Part shown: positions 44,401 through 52,956 of the stretch, piece after piece
How positions within the stretch are numbered: the first letter of the stretch is position 1
How the letters are laid out: every line of letters begins with the position of its first letter
Source of the DNA: Verrucomicrobiota bacterium
GTDB taxonomy: Bacteria; Verrucomicrobiota; Verrucomicrobiia; Methylacidiphilales; UBA1321
DNA length: 64,000 nucleotides
Direction of reading: 5' to 3'
NCBI GenBank assembly: GCA_013285645.1
Contig: JABDHJ010000009.1
Span: 1 to 64,000, forward strand
Position numbers and translations under genes: made by a program
The notes under the pieces: model-generated
Database searches by the model: none
The model's input: only the letters and a program-made list of their open reading frames with translations
What the model was told of the DNA's origin: nothing

Positions 44401-46174
44401 CATTACGAATGGTACCACTATTACGATCAACGCGCCCACCACGGCGGCGGGAACCCCGACTCTTAGCTTCGGCGCGTATGGTGCCCTGGGTACGGGTAAC
44501 GTTGCCGTCAATGGCGGTTCGCTTTTCGTTAATGGCACCACCTCCTCTACCAGTGCATTTACTGTCGGCAACAACACGGCTGTCGCTACTTTGGGGGGTA
44601 ACGGCACAATCACCGGTTCGGTCACCACGGCCACGGCGTCAACCGGCAGCAACGTGGCACATCTCGCGCCCGGGGCCGCTGCGGGAACGATCGGGACGCT
44701 CACCATCGCAGGCACGAGTTTCACCGTCGGCAACGGCACCGACTTCGATTACGACCTCACCAACAGCACCCTCGCAGGTGGGATCAGCAATGACTTGATC
44801 GCGATGACCGGCGGTGTGCTGACCTTTAGCGGTACCAGTACCACCTTTAACTTCAACGCCCTGAGCACGCTCGTCACCGGCACTGCCTACACCCTCATCG
44901 ATGGCGCCAGTTCGATCGTCGGCTTCACCGCCGCCAACTTCAGCGCAACCGGCCTGGGTGGTGACACCGCCACCTTTAGCGTCGTCGGCGGCAACCTCGA
45001 CGTCACCTTCTCTCCCGCTGGCAGCGGTCCCGCCTCCGCCTACTTCACCGGTGGCACGAGTTCCGATGCCACCTCCGCCGCCAACTACGTCTCCAGCCCG
45101 ACCGGAGGCACGATCAGTGGCGCACCGGCCGCGAACACGGACGTCTTCTTCACCGCAAACACCAGCGTGACCGGGACCAGCGTCTTGACTCCTAATACCA
45201 ACTCCGGAGCCTTGGACATCAACAGCCTGACCTTCACCGGCACGGGCACTCCTGCCACCGGCAGCGTCGTCCTCAGCGGCACCAACGCCGTTACCATCAA
45301 CGCGGCCAGCGGCGTAGGCATCACGGTCCAAACCGGCGCGGGCAACGACACCATCAGCGCACCCGTGGTCTTGGGTGCCTCCCAAACCTGGTCGGTTGCA
45401 GACGCAAGCAACACGTTGACGGTTTCCGGCCCCGTCAGCGGTAGTGGCTTCGCCATCACCAAAACGGGATCGGGCACCTTGGCCCTCACCGGAGCCAACA
45501 CCTACAGCGGCGGAACGACCGTATCGACAGGTACCTTGCTGGCGAACAACACCAGCGGCTCGGCCACCGGTACCGGCGCGTTGACCGTGAATAGCGGCGC
45601 GACGTTGGGAGGCAAGGGCATCATCAACAGCACGACTAACACGATTAGCAGTGGGGCCAAAGTGCAGGTCGGCAGCGGAGGGAGCAACACGACCGATGTG
45701 CTGACCATGACGGCCTCCAGTTCGACGACCTTTAGCGGGGCGAGCCTGACGTTCAACCTGAACAGCGCCAATAACCAGAGCAACACACTGGCCCTAGGGG
45801 CGACCCCCAGCGTCTTGTTGAGCGGCGCATCGTTGACGTTGAACATCGTGGGTAGCTCCATCATCCCGAATACCACCGCCTACACGCTCTTCACGAGCAC
45901 GATCGGCGGCAGCAGCAGCGGCTTCAGCGGAAGCGCGTTCGGCGATCTCACGATTGACGGAACGGGCAAGATATCGAACGTGAGCCTCAACTTCCTCAAC
46001 GCACCGACACCGGGTTATTATGCAGCGTCCTACCTCCAACTCGTGAACAACGGACCAGGAGATGGCTTTAGCATCGATGTGGAAGTAGTACCGGAACCCG
46101 GCACTTGGGCACTGATGCTCGGGGGGGTGGCGTTGCTGGTGTTTTTCCAGCGCTCCCGCCGCAAGAATAACTAA
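41405..46174 (+). CDS. PEP-CTERM giant 2: autotransporter-associated beta-strand-repeat surface protein
   Basis: This is a 1589-residue protein from ATG 41405; a TTG at 41390 is the alternative start. The long signal peptide (about residues 1-42) has a basic region F-K-R-R and ends Q-S-A-Q-A. The body is a Gly/Thr/Ser/Asn-rich beta-solenoid with repeats such as L-T-G-A-N-S-Y-T-G-G-T-T-I-T-S-G-T-L. It ends in V-P-E-P-G-T-W-A-L-M-L (from residue 1562), a hydrophobic helix and the basic Q-R-S-R-R-K-N-N. The signal and tail match those of PEP-CTERM giant 1. The stretch after about 44,600 uses mostly C-ending codons, unlike the first two thirds, so the gene may be a mosaic. A surface adhesive or glycan-binding role is inferred. 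A strong terminator follows. Confidence 0.88.
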   Translation: MNPPRSTVGASNLAKFFGFKRRALLLAASLALFAGQSAQAATTTQTWTGAVNGTWQTPGNWSGSPTPIIPAGTVILEFNTPYTNAPTTNGATAGGGAIWVTSGIGQNVVIGGTGTLTLAGNLTVNGNALEGILLDDSGNDNLTINAPLALTNTSTFTVNNAGTLTLQGGTFAITAGKTLTFNGSNSSGNIIINSAMTGTTAAIVVNTAGTVTLGGANLNTGGTTLTSGTLVLSSGATLGASGGLLAVNGGVLNLNGTSQNVASLSSTATGTSGFILNNGSGISTLTMSGTNSTSYVGSIIDNNNAGSGKVALVYAGTGTLTLAGTNTDSYSGGFSLNSGTVILNNGTATGTGLLTIGSGATISTSLAGGVTLANSAQVWNGSFTSNIASTSPTSSLNLGSGNVSMSGPLTITVNGTATLSVGGNITDSTNPSNLYNASLDITKSGTGTLALGENVTLPTTVVQSNVSAGTLAYAGNITLGGTANTITSITNTGSGTLAFTGAIDAGTTNHGIAINGGTVLISNSNNSYQGGTTLNSGVLETGTNGLNNNGGTITLNGGEFSAIGSTAFSVIGVTVSNGASVAFGDTTNTGSITLITPALGTGSTLSSNVGLTFSGAATLDNSTGTITFAPASGKTIALNGITEGSVSGNHSIVINGPGTVYTGATTATYNYAGSTTVEGGATLHIGTPAPLPSTSMIIINGVGTLQPDNGGGTATVTNNITVNANSTLNTQNSSSGGDGYTGSLTLGANSVVNVTTGSSKGPTFSGTITLGGNVTFSDSSLANGVGGTQAPLKFSGPIGDGGNNFGITIVGTESNLNFVNLTGTNTFTGGVNIASGELVLGSTTALNSTTPNIVTISGSNTVGGSLDIHGFNTAVAGLNGASGTFNGIVTNGGTIAALTIKNSTAQTYNGVITNGTNALSLVENGSANQTLTGANSYTGGTTITSGTLTVTGGAGVASSQGSVTGTTTTTITGLTSTGTLVVGESVSGTGVAAGSYITSITNGTTITINAPTTAAGTPTLSFGAYGALGTGNVAVNGGSLFVNGTTSSTSAFTVGNNTAVATLGGNGTITGSVTTATASTGSNVAHLAPGAAAGTIGTLTIAGTSFTVGNGTDFDYDLTNSTLAGGISNDLIAMTGGVLTFSGTSTTFNFNALSTLVTGTAYTLIDGASSIVGFTAANFSATGLGGDTATFSVVGGNLDVTFSPAGSGPASAYFTGGTSSDATSAANYVSSPTGGTISGAPAANTDVFFTANTSVTGTSVLTPNTNSGALDINSLTFTGTGTPATGSVVLSGTNAVTINAASGVGITVQTGAGNDTISAPVVLGASQTWSVADASNTLTVSGPVSGSGFAITKTGSGTLALTGANTYSGGTTVSTGTLLANNTSGSATGTGALTVNSGATLGGKGIINSTTNTISSGAKVQVGSGGSNTTDVLTMTASSSTTFSGASLTFNLNSANNQSNTLALGATPSVLLSGASLTLNIVGSSIIPNTTAYTLFTSTIGGSSSGFSGSAFGDLTIDGTGKISNVSLNFLNAPTPGYYAASYLQLVNNGPGDGFSIDVEVVPEPGTWALMLGGVALLVFFQRSRRKNN

Positions 46175-46197
46175 CCGCCAAAAAATCCGCACAGCTT

Positions 46198-46228
46198 AAA
46201 AAGGGAGGCTTTTTCAGCCTCCCTTTTT
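46198..46228 (+). terminator. Rho-independent terminator after PEP-CTERM giant 2
   Basis: AAAAAGGGAGGCT (46198-46210) pairs with AGCCTCCCTTTTT (46216-46228) around a 5-base loop, 23 bases after the stop codon. The stem is perfect and is followed by T-rich sequence. Confidence 0.9.
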
Positions 46229-46271
46229 GTTGGCCCTTCACAAAATTTCAATCTCACTTTAATCGAATGCC

Positions 46272-47234
46272 ATGCGCAAGAGACGTATGACGCCATGGCT
46301 CGGGAATAGGGTGATTGGAGCCTTCGGACTAATGACGTGTTGCTTTTTGCCTCTTGCATGCGCGGCGGAAACATCTGAATCGAATATGAAATTAGAAACC
46401 ATCACTCTAAGTAATCCCGCTTGCGAGGCCATCATCTCCGTCAAACCGTTTGTTCACTTGATCAGCTTTCGATGGGTTGGAGGTAAAAATCATCTCATCC
46501 ACGCTGAGTCGCCCAATCCTCTTCAAAACGGAAAACCCATGCGTCCCTTTTTTCTTTTGGGAGCGAAATTATGGTACGCTCCCGAGGTTCCCGGCTCCCA
46601 TCTATTCGGGCTCCTCTCCGGAAAAGTGACGCACAAAGGAAGAGACGTGGATGCGCAGTTGGACCCTGATCCCGTTTCCGGTTTACAGGGCCGGATTCAC
46701 TTTCATCTGGACCCGGTTCAACCCCTGATAACGATCACCAGTGCTTTGCGAAATGCCGGATCGGTTGATAAGGAAACGAGTTGCTGGTGGCCGGTCTCTT
46801 TCGAGCCGGGTGGACGCATGGAAGCGGAGCCAATCAAGCTTCCCGATGATCCGACCTTTGATTTTCACTTTTGGTCCTATGGCGGCCCTGCTTCCGACCC
46901 GGCCTGTCAGATTGGAAAGGACTTTGTCGTGCTTGATTTGGACCGTCCTCTTCAAGAGTCTGTTTATAAAATCGGTTTTTTCGGCAGGGAAATTTCGGTG
47001 ATCAAGCCCGATTGCACCTACCGCCTCACCGCTCTGAATCCGGTGCCCAGTTCACAATTGAATTATCCTCACGGTGGCAGTCCGGTGATGCTTTTTCGCG
47101 ACCAAAAGACCTGGTTTTGCGAGGCGGAACTTTCCGGTCCCTTGACGAAGCTGCATCCGGGTGACGAAACGGCCTTTACCTTTTCCATCGCGTTGGAAGC
47201 GCCTCAAAAGGAACGATCTGGAAATTCTCCATAG
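46272..47234 (+). CDS. Exported DUF4380-like protein
   Basis: This is a 320-residue protein with an export signal (hydrophobic segment about residues 13-33: V-I-G-A-F-G-L-M-T-C-C-F-L-P-L-A-C-A-A). A signal-peptidase II site at L-A-C would make it a lipoprotein, and this is possible. The mature part is beta-rich, with L-I-S-F-R-W-V-G-G-K-N-H-L, L-W-Y-A-P-E-V-P-G, and I-T-I-T-S-A-L-R-N-A-G. This layout resembles DUF4380, a galactose-mutarotase-like fold seen next to carbohydrate enzymes. The name is from pattern memory. It converges on the GH-A-like gene with 8 bases between stops. Confidence 0.6.
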   Translation: MRKRRMTPWLGNRVIGAFGLMTCCFLPLACAAETSESNMKLETITLSNPACEAIISVKPFVHLISFRWVGGKNHLIHAESPNPLQNGKPMRPFFLLGAKLWYAPEVPGSHLFGLLSGKVTHKGRDVDAQLDPDPVSGLQGRIHFHLDPVQPLITITSALRNAGSVDKETSCWWPVSFEPGGRMEAEPIKLPDDPTFDFHFWSYGGPASDPACQIGKDFVVLDLDRPLQESVYKIGFFGREISVIKPDCTYRLTALNPVPSSQLNYPHGGSPVMLFRDQKTWFCEAELSGPLTKLHPGDETAFTFSIALEAPQKERSGNSP

Positions 47235-47242
47235 GCTGTTGA

Positions 47243-50200
47243 TTACTGGCCGATCGCGTAAACGACGCTTAGCGTTCCTTGTGTTTCCGTCGCGGTGACC
47301 GTTATGGTAATCGCCTCCTTCTTGACCACCCACTTCACGGTCGAGACTTTGTCTTCGCTGCGGGCAATCGTTTTGGCGACTGCTGGTCCCAGTTGTTTAT
47401 CGTAAGCGGCCACGAAGTCGGTAAGCACCGGCGGTTGGGTGAAGGTCACGTTGATGGACTCCATCCGGTCATCCTGAAAGACGACATCGGCATCGGAGGC
47501 GCTGTGGAAGACGCCGTCGGTGTTGGACAGATGAATGCGGTTTCCCGTAACGGTTGCGCCATCGAAATGCACGGCGGCAGCGCGGAGATGAGGATCGATA
47601 TCCTGCATGGAGTCAGACCACTTGACGCCGGGGAGGGGATTCCAAACTTCATCCAATCCCGGAATTGCCGGAGCAGCAGGGGACGCTGTGATCGCAGTTG
47701 ATGCGGTCGTATTCGCTCCAGCGGTGTCGGACTGCGGCGTCTCAACGGTTTTGGTGCCGGGATTGTCGATGGACAGGGAGGCGAGATAAAACTCGCTGCC
47801 ATCATGCTCCACTTGACCACCCGAGACAGGCTTATCGAGGCGCTGACGCCGTGCCAGATCATAGCCGGTAAAATGTCCGCTCAGATCGGTTGGGAACCAA
47901 ATCTGATAGGGGATATGATCGACCACCGTAGGCGTCGTTCCATTGTTATCGATCAATTTTCCAATTCCCAGCGGACCGCCCGTCGGTGGAGGATCAGTGG
48001 CCTCGTCGTACTTGATGTGAAAGCCGGTATTTTTCGCGTCATTAACTGCCGTGATGTAGATTTTTTTTGTCGCATCCGCGCCGGTCAGCGGCTTGCCGTC
48101 GGCGCTGATCATTCCGAAGCTAACAAATTTTCCGTCGAAACCGTCGACAACGATGCCGTCCTTGAAGCGGTATTTTCCGTGAGGAGTGCCGACGTAGGCC
48201 TTGGCCGTCGGCGTGTCGATGATGAGACGTCCATTCGGCCAATCCCACAAGACTTGGTCACCCATGGCGATGGCTCCTGTGGGCGGCGTGTCGAGTAATC
48301 CTTCAGGTCCGCCTTCTAGCGTCGAGCCAGTATTGGAATCCGGCTCGAAACGGATACGAGCGCCTTCCGAGTAAGTGGCACGGGTGAGGCTGGGGCCTCC
48401 CAGTCCACCCATGCTGAAAATCGATTGCGCTCCGATATGATAAACCAGTGGATGAGGCGCGGGGGCAATGGCACCGGTCATAAACATGTGTCCGGCAATC
48501 GCCATGGGCGAGAGAAGGGCCGGATCTTTTTCATAATAGACTGCTGTCCAGTAATGGGTCGGGGAGATGTAGGAGAGAGCCCCGGCAAGATAAGCTTCAT
48601 CGGGAAACACCCGTCCTTTTTCGTGAAATCCGTCCCAATAATGGAAGAAAATGGCGTCCCAATCTTCCCACCCGGCGAGAGCGGCCAGCCGATAGGGATA
48701 GCCCGAGCGATATGGATCGGGCCGACCATCCATCGTTTCGTAGATGGCGGTGATCTTTCCCTCCACGGTGTTGGAATCCATGACATACATGCCGGGTGGC
48801 TTGGTGAGGGGATCCTGAAGCGACCAGAAATACATGCCGAAATTTGCGACTTCGCCATTTTGCGTGTTATCAAAAAGCCAGGAACTGCTGGGCATATACT
48901 GAGTGTCGTAGGAAAAAGGAATGACCGCGACGCCGGTTCCTTTCGGGGCAAAGGTGCGCGCATAAGCCTCAAGCCGTTTGTTCAAGTCACTGTCGATTTC
49001 AATCAGGAAGCGAATGAAATCGGACGCCCGCTTGTCCGAATAAGCGGTGTGATGAATCACCACCGGTTCGAGTTTAACCGTCCCTGAGCCCAGCGACTCG
49101 TTCGGATCGAGTTTCGTCCAGGCTTGTGCCAGACCCGCGTCGTCGTGATAACGGTCGGTGAGCCATTTGTTCCAATGCTGCTGAAGTTCGGAAACAAAAA
49201 AAGGCGGCCATTTATCGAAGCCTTTTTCCAGGGTCCGTTTGACGTGGGCATTTTCATTGGCCAACTCATAGATCGCGATGGCCTCGTCCTGCGCGTAATT
49301 TTTTCCAGTGTAGGGATTGACGTGAGTCAGGTAATTCTTCATTTGCTGCTGGCGCGCCTGATAAATCCGGTCATCGGCCGCAGCCATAAAGTTTACGATC
49401 CATCCATCCGGTTTGGCCGACATGGCCTTGCCCCAATCATCCCAATTTTGTCCATCACCCTTGAGCCACTCGCTTTTGGCGGAGAGGTGGGGCGTCTCCA
49501 TCAACCCTGTTGCCATGATGAAGAGGCCTTTGGATTTCGCCTCTGCAAAGAAATGATCGTACTCATCCAAAGGGGAACCGTCGCCCTTGGTGGTGGGCAG
49601 GAACTCGCCGGTATTGTCGTCGAAGAGGGTGCTGGGGCCATTTGGCAGATCATTTGGACGCGGGCCCCACATCCGGATGGCGTTGAAACCCATGTCGGCG
49701 ATGCGATCAGCCGTCTCGACATTTGCCACCTGCGGACGCACGCATCCCCAGATTCGCAGGCGCTGATCACCGTAATAAAGATGACCGTTACGGTCTTCGG
49801 CATAAGCGCCATCGCGGGGTTGAATGGGAGGAGTAAAAAGTTGAACCTTTGGGTGGGAAACAATTTTCACATTCAGCGTCGTGCCTCCGATGGCAAAGTT
49901 AAAAGAGCCATTCGGCTGAGCGCCGTCGGTGACGAGAAGCAGTGGCTGCCCTGCAGGAGAGTCCGTCAGGGCCTTGCGGACCAGATCGCCAAGGCCCGTC
50001 ATCTCCGCCGTTTTTGCGCCCGGTGGAAGAGCAGAATTGGTGATGAACTGGCTCATCGACAAGGTGGCCAGGGGCTGGGAATCGTAATCGGTACCCGCCA
50101 CGGGCGATGCTGCATCGGGATGGATGGCCCGATAGACGACGAGCGATCCGGCTGGAGGAGGATTGAAGAGCGTGATCTTGAGTGAAGCATCCAAGATGTC

Positions 50201-50413
50201 TTCTGGAGCGAGGACGACGCGCTGCACGGTGGGTATGTTCAACATCAGGACCAACTGGCCCGCGCCATGGATAGTGGCTGGCTTTCCTGCGGGATAGACG
50301 GACGTGGAAATATCCACATCGATGGGAGCAGCCGTTGTCTCCACAGCCCGAGCGGCACCAATTAAGAAAAAAGTGGCGATGACGACACTAAGAGTTGAGG
50401 CAAGAGTTTTCAT
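47243..50413 (-). CDS. Second large secreted clan-GH-A-like glycoside hydrolase
   Basis: This is a 1056-residue protein with a signal peptide (about residues 1-23, ending A-R-A). It lacks the DNRLRE-type domain of the paralogue at 26320. A beta domain of about 190 residues is followed by a TIM-barrel-like region. This contains G-F-N-A-I-R-M-W-G-P, I-Y-E-L-A-N-E-N-A-H (likely acid/base Glu387) and A-I-Y-E-T-M-D-G-R-P-D-P-Y (likely nucleophile Glu559), and then I-F-F-H-Y-W-D-G. C-terminal beta domains end it. It is the last gene of the minus-strand run with the AraC regulator, reductase, dehydrogenase, GHL6-like and mutarotase genes. A beta-linked glycan or glycoside substrate is inferred. Confidence 0.75.
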   Translation of the reverse strand: MKTLASTLSVVIATFFLIGAARAVETTAAPIDVDISTSVYPAGKPATIHGAGQLVLMLNIPTVQRVVLAPEDILDASLKITLFNPPPAGSLVVYRAIHPDAASPVAGTDYDSQPLATLSMSQFITNSALPPGAKTAEMTGLGDLVRKALTDSPAGQPLLLVTDGAQPNGSFNFAIGGTTLNVKIVSHPKVQLFTPPIQPRDGAYAEDRNGHLYYGDQRLRIWGCVRPQVANVETADRIADMGFNAIRMWGPRPNDLPNGPSTLFDDNTGEFLPTTKGDGSPLDEYDHFFAEAKSKGLFIMATGLMETPHLSAKSEWLKGDGQNWDDWGKAMSAKPDGWIVNFMAAADDRIYQARQQQMKNYLTHVNPYTGKNYAQDEAIAIYELANENAHVKRTLEKGFDKWPPFFVSELQQHWNKWLTDRYHDDAGLAQAWTKLDPNESLGSGTVKLEPVVIHHTAYSDKRASDFIRFLIEIDSDLNKRLEAYARTFAPKGTGVAVIPFSYDTQYMPSSSWLFDNTQNGEVANFGMYFWSLQDPLTKPPGMYVMDSNTVEGKITAIYETMDGRPDPYRSGYPYRLAALAGWEDWDAIFFHYWDGFHEKGRVFPDEAYLAGALSYISPTHYWTAVYYEKDPALLSPMAIAGHMFMTGAIAPAPHPLVYHIGAQSIFSMGGLGGPSLTRATYSEGARIRFEPDSNTGSTLEGGPEGLLDTPPTGAIAMGDQVLWDWPNGRLIIDTPTAKAYVGTPHGKYRFKDGIVVDGFDGKFVSFGMISADGKPLTGADATKKIYITAVNDAKNTGFHIKYDEATDPPPTGGPLGIGKLIDNNGTTPTVVDHIPYQIWFPTDLSGHFTGYDLARRQRLDKPVSGGQVEHDGSEFYLASLSIDNPGTKTVETPQSDTAGANTTASTAITASPAAPAIPGLDEVWNPLPGVKWSDSMQDIDPHLRAAAVHFDGATVTGNRIHLSNTDGVFHSASDADVVFQDDRMESINVTFTQPPVLTDFVAAYDKQLGPAVAKTIARSEDKVSTVKWVVKKEAITITVTATETQGTLSVVYAIGQ

Positions 50414-50453
50414 GAGACGCCTTGGACTTACTTGAAATGTTACCGCCTGGGAG

Positions 50454-50936
50454 CTAGGTGCCGCGAAGACGTGCTTCGGCCTCGCTACTCCAGTATCCGC
50501 AATCGAGTTGCACGAAGACGGAGGTATAAGGAAGCGTCAGGGTCGACTTTAAGATGAGGACACGGAAGGTTTTTCCGGCTTCGTTCAACATCGAGATGAT
50601 CTCTTCGTGCAGCACGGCCTGAACGGCACCGTGGGGTAAAAGTTTGTTGAGTTTTTTTTGGTACGTCATCACGCCCGGCGCGTCCTTTTCGGGCAAAGCG
50701 GACAACTCGGCGTCGAGGTAAACAAGGGGGCGGACGTGTTGGGCTTTCTTTACAGCCTTGAGGACGAAATCCACCACTTCAAGTTGCGGGGCTCCGGTGG
50801 CAATGGTTTCAATGCCGGGAGCAGTTTGCCAGGGATAAGCCGAATCGACGATGGCAATCCAATTGCGATGGCCTAGTAAAGGCAACTGTTGTTGTAACCG
50901 TTGCCGCCATGAATTTGCCAGGACTCGTTTCTTCAT
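50454..50936 (-). CDS. RbsD/FucU-family sugar mutarotase-like protein
   Basis: This is a 160-residue cytoplasmic protein. L-P-L-L-G-H-R-N-W-I-A-I-V-D-S-A-Y-P matches the RbsD/FucU signature, with the active-site His followed by the V-x-D-A-x-x-P strand. The C-terminus T-L-T-L-P-Y-T-S-V-F-V-Q-L-D-C-G-Y-W resembles the tail that closes the subunit interface of these decamers. RbsD and FucU interconvert pyranose/furanose or alpha/beta forms of ribose and fucose. The stop of the upstream GHL6-like gene lies 3 bases before its start, so the two are translated from one transcript. With AKR and ADH neighbours, an L-fucose-like or other deoxysugar route is a fair inference. Confidence 0.8.
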   Translation of the reverse strand: MKKRVLANSWRQRLQQQLPLLGHRNWIAIVDSAYPWQTAPGIETIATGAPQLEVVDFVLKAVKKAQHVRPLVYLDAELSALPEKDAPGVMTYQKKLNKLLPHGAVQAVLHEEIISMLNEAGKTFRVLILKSTLTLPYTSVFVQLDCGYWSSEAEARLRGT

Positions 50937-50939
50937 AAG

Positions 50940-52934
50940 CTAGGATTTAAAGAAACCAGGGACTTCGAGAAGAAGGCGTCCGGGCGAGATAGGAAGTTGA
51001 TAACCGCCGGACGACGCGACGGGCAGAGGTTCGTTCTGGCCAAAGACACGCACTTGTTTGGCAGCGGACGGTAAATGGAGAACCTGACCGGCGAAATTCA
51101 TCCGTTCTTCGATGACATCGATGTCCAGTGCCTTGCGCAGGGGAATGTAATGCAGGAGTGTCAGAATGAGATCCGTTCCGCGACGGCGGGGCGTGCACAG
51201 TACTGTGGTTGGCAATTCTGCGCCATAGGGAGGAAGGTCGATCAGTCGTTCCATGGCGCTTTTCCAGCCATCGCGGGCGGCGATATTTCCCGTTTGGCGA
51301 TATTCCCGGAAGATGGGATCGGCAAAATAGATGAAACGATCGCCAGCCACAACGGCGGGGTGGTGATCGGGATCGGTCACCGGGGGAGTTTGGTAATGGG
51401 ACGAGAAATGGAGATCGGTGCGATTGAAGTAGGGAAGGACTCGGTCGACGAGGACTTCGGTTCCTTTGCCCGGAACGACGTTGAGACCCTGCTCATAAAA
51501 AACGCGATCACTGATGGATAGCGCGGAATTAAAAGCCTCGCGCGTGCGCCAGTAGGTCGGAAATTTTTCCCCTGCGCCTGCAAAACTCAGAGGCAGGAAA
51601 TCGAGCGCCCATTTTCCTTCCGCATCGAAACCCGATCGATGAGAGAGAATCAGCCGTCCGCCTTTTTGATAATAATTTGCGAGTGTCGCTTTGAGCTTTG
51701 GGGTAACGACGACAGTGTCGGGAAGAATAACCAAATCAAGATTTTCGACGCTGCCAGCGTCGTCCAGAATTACGCTTTCGTAGTGCGTTTCCTCGCACAT
51801 CTGCACGACGCCTTCTTCACTCTTGCCGCTTACGAGTTCATCCCGTCCGGGATAGTGAGGGCAGATAATTCCGACCTGAGGCAGAGCTTTCGATTCCTGA
51901 TAAAAAGGTTCCGCCGCCGCGCATTGGGCATAGACGGCGCCGATGAGTCGATAGGCGGCCTGATCGAGTTGTCCGCGTGGAGGAAGTTGATCTCCAACGC
52001 AGTTGCTACCGCCGAGCGTCTGCGAGCGGAAGCATTCATATTCAAGTGCTGCCTGGGGTTTGATCCCGCCAAAATCGCCCCACATTTTTTGAAAACGGCC
52101 GGTTTGTCCGGTCCAAGGGAGACCCCAGGTTGAGACGAGACGGGCGAGCCGTGGAAAGTGTTGATAACCCCAAAAACCGGAGGGCAACGATTCAACTTCG
52201 AAATGAGAATAGGCGGGAAGCCGCTGGCGCACGCCATATGCGCTGTCCACAAAGGACCGGTTGGTCGAATTATAGAAGATGCTGGCCCGGGGATTGATCC
52301 CGCGAATGAGCGTCGAAAAGCGATTCGTGAAAGCGACCTGCGCGGTGCTCTCGAATTTCGCCTGGGTCTCCGGATCCGAATTCAGGAAGCCGTGTTTTTC
52401 GCGGAATGCCACGGACGAATCGCTCCAGCAGGCGTCATCGTCGAAGAAGACGATATCAAAAAACAGGCCATCAACTTCGTAACCGGAAAGAATTTCGCGA
52501 ACATGGGCTTCGATATAATCCTGATAATCGGGATGGAGAAAATTAAGGAATTTCCAGGCCCCGGGAGCCTTTGCTCCGGCATTTCGCGTCAGAAACGTTC
52601 CATCTTTTCGGATCTGGCGCCAAGCGGGAAACCTATGTGCCGCGTCTTCCTCCCATCCGACCGTAGTGTAAATGGGACAACGAATTCCTTCCTGATGGAG
52701 GGCCTCGATCATCTCGCCCATCAGGTCACGGCCCTTGAGGGCCGGGTGCATCGTGCCCACTTTTGTGGGATAGTAATTCATGCCGTGATGACACTTGGCA
52801 AAAATCGTTACGCTATTGACCTGGGCCTCACGAAAGGTGCGTGCGAATTCTTTCGCATTAAATTCTGAACCGACATCGGGAATCCACGGTGAGGTATGAA
52901 AATCGAGATGGACCTGACGTTGGGGTAAATTCAT
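50940..52934 (-). CDS. GHL6-like (alpha-L-fucosidase-like) hydrolase with trimerisation domain
   Basis: This is a 664-residue protein without signal peptide. The N-terminal TIM-barrel half (to about residue 330) shows H-L-D-F-H-T-S-P-W-I, V-T-I-F-A-K-C-H-H-G, P-I-Y-T-T-V-G-W-E-E-D and V-D-G-L-F-F-D-I-V-F-F-D-D, as in hypothetical glycosyl hydrolase 6 and GH29-like enzymes. The Asp of L-F-F-D-I is the likely nucleophile position. The middle domain (about 350-490, V-G-I-I-C-P-H-Y-P, L-D-L-V-I-L-P-D-T-V) resembles the beta-galactosidase trimerisation domain. A C-terminal beta domain ends it. The surrounding mutarotase and dehydrogenases support a deoxyhexose substrate such as L-fucose or L-rhamnose. 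This is inference. Confidence 0.75.
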   Translation of the reverse strand: MNLPQRQVHLDFHTSPWIPDVGSEFNAKEFARTFREAQVNSVTIFAKCHHGMNYYPTKVGTMHPALKGRDLMGEMIEALHQEGIRCPIYTTVGWEEDAAHRFPAWRQIRKDGTFLTRNAGAKAPGAWKFLNFLHPDYQDYIEAHVREILSGYEVDGLFFDIVFFDDDACWSDSSVAFREKHGFLNSDPETQAKFESTAQVAFTNRFSTLIRGINPRASIFYNSTNRSFVDSAYGVRQRLPAYSHFEVESLPSGFWGYQHFPRLARLVSTWGLPWTGQTGRFQKMWGDFGGIKPQAALEYECFRSQTLGGSNCVGDQLPPRGQLDQAAYRLIGAVYAQCAAAEPFYQESKALPQVGIICPHYPGRDELVSGKSEEGVVQMCEETHYESVILDDAGSVENLDLVILPDTVVVTPKLKATLANYYQKGGRLILSHRSGFDAEGKWALDFLPLSFAGAGEKFPTYWRTREAFNSALSISDRVFYEQGLNVVPGKGTEVLVDRVLPYFNRTDLHFSSHYQTPPVTDPDHHPAVVAGDRFIYFADPIFREYRQTGNIAARDGWKSAMERLIDLPPYGAELPTTVLCTPRRRGTDLILTLLHYIPLRKALDIDVIEERMNFAGQVLHLPSAAKQVRVFGQNEPLPVASSGGYQLPISPGRLLLEVPGFFKS

Positions 52935-52956
52935 AGAGATGGGTGTAGCCGGACGA

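Noticed and set aside
44639-45385. Minus-strand Gly/Ala/Asp-rich open frame inside PEP-CTERM giant 2
   Set aside because: High-GC repeat DNA often keeps antisense frames open; composition is low-complexity.
49124-50185. Plus-strand open frame of 353 codons inside the second GH-A-like gene
   Set aside because: The minus-strand gene has a signal peptide, catalytic motifs and a paralogue; the plus frame has none.
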